NCBI GenBank assembly: GCA_034401795.1
Contig: CM067369.1
Coordinates: forward strand, 88,455,923 to 88,519,922
Length of the DNA stretch: 64,000 bases
Source of the DNA: Chaetoderma sp. LZ-2023a
Lineage: Eukaryota; Mollusca; Caudofoveata; Chaetodermatida; Chaetodermatidae
Reading direction: 5' to 3'
The position numbers and the translations under genes were made by a program. The notes under the pieces are model-generated. The model saw only the letters and a list, made by a program, of their open reading frames with translations, made no database searches and had not been told where the DNA came from. Shown one piece after another: positions 58,472 to 64,000 of the stretch; position 1 is the first letter of the stretch, and each line of letters opens with the position of its first letter.

Positions 58472-59505
58472 ATGGTCTCTAACGCAACAACACACACCGA
58501 CATGCAGCCTTCTACTGTCCACCCAAACCCAAACGATTCACGATTTTATCGTGTAGCGATGGGATTTTTGAGGGATTATGATGCATCCAGCATAGCTATC
58601 ACCAAAATCTCTGTGTTGACTTTCTTTGGCATCGGTCTAGTCACAAACTCAATACTAATAGCATACTTATTCAAATCCAGAAAGTTTAAATCACCGATAT
58701 TCTTAGTGTTAACTAGTTTAGCGTTCTGTGACTGGGGAACCTGTTTGGCCGTCTTTTTAATCGAAGCGCTCCTGGCACCAGAAATAGTGTTCCCTAATGC
58801 CAGATGGACGTGTTATTTGTCAGTCTATGCCTTGTATATATACTATCGTTCTAGTCTATTACATCTTATGTTTTTGGCAGGGTTCCGATTGTACCAACTT
58901 ATCTATCCTCTTAGGTTTAAGGCACAAGTAACTTGGGTATCTACCTTTTGGTGTCTTCTCGGCCTCTGGATAATTGCTTTAGCGGTTTGCACACCAATCG
59001 CCGTTAATTATCGCCCATATTCACTAGTTTATGATGGTACTGTACACAACTACTGCTTCTTTATGGGTAATTCCAAAATGAGGGATATGATGCTGTTAAT
59101 TTTCTCATATTTATCGCCAGCTTAGTGATAGCACTACTACATGGCATAAAGCAGGTCAAACTTCGCAGAAATGCAGAGATAACTCAACGTACCACCAGTT
59201 CCCGGACCATTGGAATTATCATCGCCCTCTATATCGTTTCAATTCTACCAATGTTGAGTCACGTGGTTTACCATGATGTGTTGGGATTCCCTAAACCACG
59301 AATCCATAGAATAGTTTACCGAGCTCTGTCACATTTTGGATATGGTAACTCGATTGCAGACCCGTTTGTGTATGTTATTAGTGTTGCTGCAATAAGACAC
59401 GATCTAAAGAAGATGCTGTGTCCATGTGTACAACATGAAAAATTAGAAATAGTATTAGTATACTCTGAAAATTCACAATTAATTACTATTGTGACATACC
59501 ATTAA
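58472..59505 (+). pseudogene. Rhodopsin-class G-protein-coupled receptor 2, one frameshift in TM5
   Basis: The first part (217 residues) covers TM1 to mid-TM5: NAT (4-6) and NDS (21-23) glycosylation sites, Asn59 in TM1, LAFCDW with Asp87, Cys114 and Cys195 as the disulphide pair, and FRL (138-140) in place of DRY. It stops at 59123-59125 (SPA-stop). The second part resumes one base out of phase with VIALLHGIKQ and carries TM6 and TM7 (NSIADPFVY, an NPxxY variant with Asp) and a Cys-containing tail (MLCPCVQHE). A one-base loss in TM5 explains the break. It is single-exon and paralogous to the receptor at 24.34 kb. The start has A at -3 and G at +4. Either a young pseudogene or an assembly error. 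Confidence 0.85.
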
Positions 59506-60148
59506 ATACGTTCATCGCTAAATTGCCAATTTGAATAATATATTATGTCAATGAATATAAATCTAATGAACACCAACCTTCAATAAGCATGATTGTATAA
59601 TACTCGAGCCACCAGGTCTGCAAGAACGGCCTCGAACAGCGTAGCTACGTGAGTGGACGTATGTTAGTACGATGATAGGCGTGTTAAGTCTAACCTCATA
59701 CGATCATGCATATGTTGCTCAAGCCAGAACTGTATGTTTTGCTTTTAGTACATTATTATTGTCTGTGTTATGACGTAATCATATGTTACTGATCACCAAC
59801 ATTGTGCTTTTATTTAAAGGGGAACATCATACCCGCCATACTACTTTGTATAAAATGAATCTACGGACCGTAATGTTTTCGAAAATATAATTGTAAGCTA
59901 TGTGCTGAAATTAGAAATATATATCTTCGTTATTTAAATTTGTGATACATTAGTAAATTTCTATTCCCGGATGAGGCGTATGACGTCATAGGTTGAATTT
60001 TTTTCTCACTGTCATCCAACGATATCGCAATAAAATTTCGAACTGCGTTTTATAATGGGTTTAACGGGAGCCCCTTAGATGACATGGAAAATCTTATTCG
60101 CATGGCGTTCCCTCGCCTTTGTAAGGCATTCCCTCGCTTTTGAAAGGC
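59506..60148. other. Non-genic stretch with 21-bp tandem repeats
   Basis: Three 21-bp units (GGCGTTCCCTCGCCTTTGTA first) lie at about 60104-60166. No gene. TATGACGTCATAGG lies near 59980-59993. Confidence 0.5.
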
Positions 60149-60478
60149 GTTTCCTCGCCTTGCCCCCGCCAATCTCTTGCTAGGCTCCACCTACACCTAA
60201 TCCGTGTTGGGATGGATCGATCTCTGAACTGACCATTAATTTCCAGAAAACTATAATGGTAAGCTATTTAATATTTTGGACCTAATTTGACTGGGCGTCC
60301 AGTCAAATTAGTTTCAAAATATTCACCATCATGTTTATTAACGTGTTGGACTATTAAGAGTGAGATACGAGCCAACTAGAATCATTTATGACGTAAATAG
60401 TATGACGTCAGCCTACACGCCGCTTAGCTGATTATGACGTCATATGACGTCAGATAATAGCTGGATACTCTGGAAAGG
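60149..60478 (+). mobile_element. R2 MITE copy
   Basis: GCCCCCGCCAATCTCTTGCT, GGGATGGATCGATC, a compact hairpin GACTGGGCGTCCAGTC at about 60289-60304, TTTATTAACG, and three TGACGTCA sites (about 60401-60452), ending CTGGAAAG. Confidence 0.65.
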
Positions 60479-61369
60479 CGAATTGCCTTGTGCTATAAAT
60501 ATTATTATAATTTCATAGCTTACTATCCCGCACCCCCCCCCCCCCCCCCCCACACACACATATATCACCTCAGTGATGTACTGTGCTCTGCAGTGGTGGT
60601 AAGAGTATTTCTTGATTTGATTGTACACAGCTCTGCTCCTTTAACGTTGTGATTAAAATATTTATTTACTATGTCATATGGTCTTGTATCATAAATGTTA
60701 CATACAATTCTACTTTGTATATAAGTGTCCGTTATCAACGGGGGCACAGACAGTGCTCTTTTGAAGCACACTTGCTGATAGAGTGGCTATGTTTTATAAA
60801 GCGTCATTGGCAGCATTGTTACATAAGTGTTTGCCGTGATATACCTCAGGCTTGTCTGGAACTGTCTTTTGGCATTGCTTGGCGATTCAGTTCTGCTGCA
60901 TGAGCGGAGTACATGTCGTGTTGTAGAAGTAACCAAGCTGGGATGGTACTGGACCAACACAGGGCCAATATGGTCCAACATTGACCTAATACCGATCCAA
61001 TCACCTGTGTTATCTAGGAGGACTCCTGGATCCACGAGACAGAATTCACAGGATCCCTTTCCAATTGTACAACATGTATCAATGTTGCAAGAGTAACACT
61101 CCAATGATTGTGTTTCCCTCCCAGTCCACTTTAGAATGCAATACAATGTCATTATCACTAAATGAGTATGTATCAACTAAGCTACGTTGACAATCTTTGA
61201 TGAGAGGTCTTCTGCATATTCTATTTTTAATGACAAATTCCATACCACCATTGTGATTAGTAGTGTAGCAAGCGTATGTCTTTCTTCAGGCTCTGCCTTG
61301 GCTCAGTAGCTAGATACGTTCCCTGACTATGTTTAACTCTTGTGTAAACTTAAACTCTTAATGGTCAAA
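60479..61369. other. Non-genic stretch with poly-C/CA tract
   Basis: A CACCCCCC...CACACACACA tract at about 60529-60560. A minus-strand frame at 60787-61176 has LECYSCN...CC..GKGSCEFC but is not convincing as a gene (see rejected items). Confidence 0.4.
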
Positions 61370-61565
61370 CCGACAAAAGCAACCCTGCGGTGGTCTTGAG
61401 GTCTATTAGCAGAGCAAGATTTTTTTAAATTAATCACTGGAATGACTGGCTCGGTAGCCGGTAGCCGGTAGCTCGGAAAATACTGTTCTTTTGACCTGCA
61501 AATGAATTCTGGGTTTGAAGCTTGAATTGTCCTTACCATTACCCCTTTAATGGTAAAGTCGGTCA
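61370..61565. repeat. R1 MITE copy, variant core
   Basis: GCGGTGGTCTTGAGG, AGCAGAGCAAGATTTTTTTA and ATCACTGGAATGACTGGCTC, then a core replaced by three GGTAGCC-like repeats (61452-61474), then TGACCTGCAAATGAATTCTG. Confidence 0.6.
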
Positions 61566-63290
61566 AAGATTTAAGAGGTAAATTTACAAATAAATAATGT
61601 TGACCATTAAAATGCTTAATTCATATAAGTAGTATTTTTAGCACTTTGCGGCGCTCTTGATACAAAAGGGATTGAAAGTGATTCTAGTGATACCTTCATA
61701 TCCCCATCATGATTAGTACATTTTGACATAAGATAGGTTGGTGGCTCTGAGAGAATTGGGTCTTTGTGCGCACGCTACTCTATCATTCTAATTTATTGAG
61801 GATTTACACAATGCCACATGTTAGCAGAAATTTCTTTATGGTTAAATTGTTAGATATATCACCAAAATGGCCGTCGTTTAAATACATGCGATGAAATTTG
61901 GAAAATCTGCCTAATAATATGTTACAGTTATTTATGTCTACATAACCAATGGTTTGGTTATGTGTCTATCCTTTGGGTAACCTGATTAGTAGGCTACCGT
62001 ATATTTAATTTCAGAGATTAATATGTGCAGCATTCATGTAGAAACTATTTTCTATAATTCATGACGCATAGATACCCAGACAGGGCATGGCTTTGACCCT
62101 CTGATTATTGTAAACATTTGTCTATGTGTTTGAAAATCACGAGTCAAGGGTTAGTGGCTGTATATGCCTTGTTCGGCGATTGTAGCTATGACACCATGGT
62201 ACAGGATACAGTCAACGTCTAGTTCGTCTAAAGTGTTCTTGATTGACATAGCGCATTGAGATGCACAAGTGATTTATGGCAATGAGCTCACCAAGTTTCT
62301 GGTGAAATCAAGATATGATGCCAGAGAACGCAGAACCACCAGGTGCGCCACTTCCCAGTTGTGCTAAAGGTATCCCCTCATACTATGCGGATGCTACTAA
62401 GCTACACAAACGTCATTTCCATCAATGTTCCATGGCCAGGTCTGGGTTTTGTGATATTGTTTTATTACTGTATTAAATGTATTTTGAATACTTGCCAATC
62501 AACTGACATAAACTGAATAACAATACCAGAACATGAATCATTTTTGCAAATATGTATCTGTTGCCGTGTTTTAATGTAACTATCAAAAGAAAAAAAATAT
62601 TTTCTCAAATATGTTGAGTTTATTTATAATAGACATTCCTTCACGAAGTTATTTAAAACGTCCTTCTAGGGTCTGTTCACCCCTTGTTGCTATTTGAGGT
62701 ATTTTGAATAGCAAATGTTACTTGCCTGATGCAATGCTCGTTTTAGTTATTTTAAATTAAATAAGCTTCACATAATATAATATTATGTCTACTCTCACAT
62801 TTCTCACTGGTGTTGACATTTATCCCATGGCTTTACGTTTGCATTTGTCAATCATGACCCCATCATAAATCTATAAACATTTTACCTGTGAGCCTGCCCT
62901 CCCCCACCCCACCTCCAGCACCAACAACAACCCCACAGGACCCATCTGAATGTCGCTGCCATATTTTATTGCAATACTTGATACTGATTATTTACTTCAT
63001 TTCAACTGTAATATCCCAGAAGCTGAATTTAAATCCAGTAAGTTTCCAGGAACGTTTATTTCAAATATTCTCAAAAATATTTCTTCTATTGTAAAGAACA
63101 GTGACGTCGTGTGAAAGGTGACTTTGGGGAGCCCAGGTTTACCCCAAAAATATTGACAATAAAATGTGTGTATACTAGATATACTCTTTTGTTACTCAGA
63201 ATCTAGGTAATTGCTACTGTGATAATTTATTTTTCAAAATGTGTCAAGTGAAGAAACGCAGACCCCTATCTTGGACACAGTGGTGTGAGA
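61566..63290. other. Non-genic stretch
   Basis: 1.7 kb AT-rich sequence; no recognised gene or repeat. A short CCCACCCCACCTCC patch at about 62902. Confidence 0.4.

Positions 63291-64000
<710 letters not shown>

Noticed and set aside
60787-61176. Minus-strand Cys-rich frame (LECYSCN...CC...C..C), considered as a Ly-6-type exon
   Set aside because: The Cys spacing does not match the Ly-6/three-finger pattern, and no signal peptide or splice partners are evident.

Overview
This is eukaryotic, animal-type DNA. It is AT-rich, has spliced genes with GT-AG introns, two single-exon rhodopsin-class GPCR genes, long TA microsatellites, and a dense mix of DNA transposons and retroelements. The combination (PIF/Harbinger, Tc1, Maverick/Polinton, Ty3/Gypsy with chromodomain, several non-LTR families, a tRNA-derived SINE, many MITEs) suggests a marine invertebrate, perhaps a lophotrochozoan such as a mollusc. 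The species cannot be decided from the sequence. There is no sign of bacterial operons, CRISPR or rRNA.

Layout. 1-9.2 kb: nested MITEs, a 0.5 kb foldback element, a decayed LINE and a TA microsatellite. 11.1-18.4 kb: a 7.3 kb palindromic PIF/Harbinger composite with two inverted arms, each carrying a transposase gene and a MADF/BESS gene whose exons lie inside each other's introns on opposite strands. It is flanked by a TTA duplication, and the empty site survives at 52.33 kb in a paralogous block. 22.15-23.81 kb: a dead Tc1 element between TA tracts. 24.34-25.31 kb: intact GPCR gene 1. 28.5-29.2 kb: a decayed LINE. 29.75-33.0 kb: Maverick/Polinton fragment A, abutting a Ty3/Gypsy 3' part (33.0-35.4 kb) with integrase, GPY/F module, two chromodomain-like segments and a periodic Cys-rich tail. 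37.9-40.6 kb: MITE-rich block. 40.6-50.3 kb: Polinton B with ATPase, probable capsid gene, integrase and protein-primed DNA polymerase B, nearly all broken. 51.1-51.7 kb: a 216-bp tandem repeat and hairpins. 51.7-55.05 kb: paralogue of the DNA around the Harbinger. 56.1-57.4 kb: SINE head and non-LTR RNase H domain. 58.47-59.5 kb: GPCR gene 2, broken by one frameshift. 59.5-64 kb: mostly featureless apart from MITEs and microsatellites.

Large-scale structure. Blocks 2.5-5.1, 8.6-9.2, 10.5-11.1 and 18.4-20.96 kb recur in the same order and orientation at 37.9-39.95, 39.95-40.57, 51.7-52.3 and 52.3-55.05 kb. A GPCR gene follows 3.4 kb after the end of each series, so the window holds two units of a tandem duplication with a period near 34 kb. 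Later insertions differ between units: LINE, Harbinger and one MITE in unit 1; Polinton B in unit 2. The only host genes I can support are the two GPCRs; everything else recognisable belongs to mobile elements.
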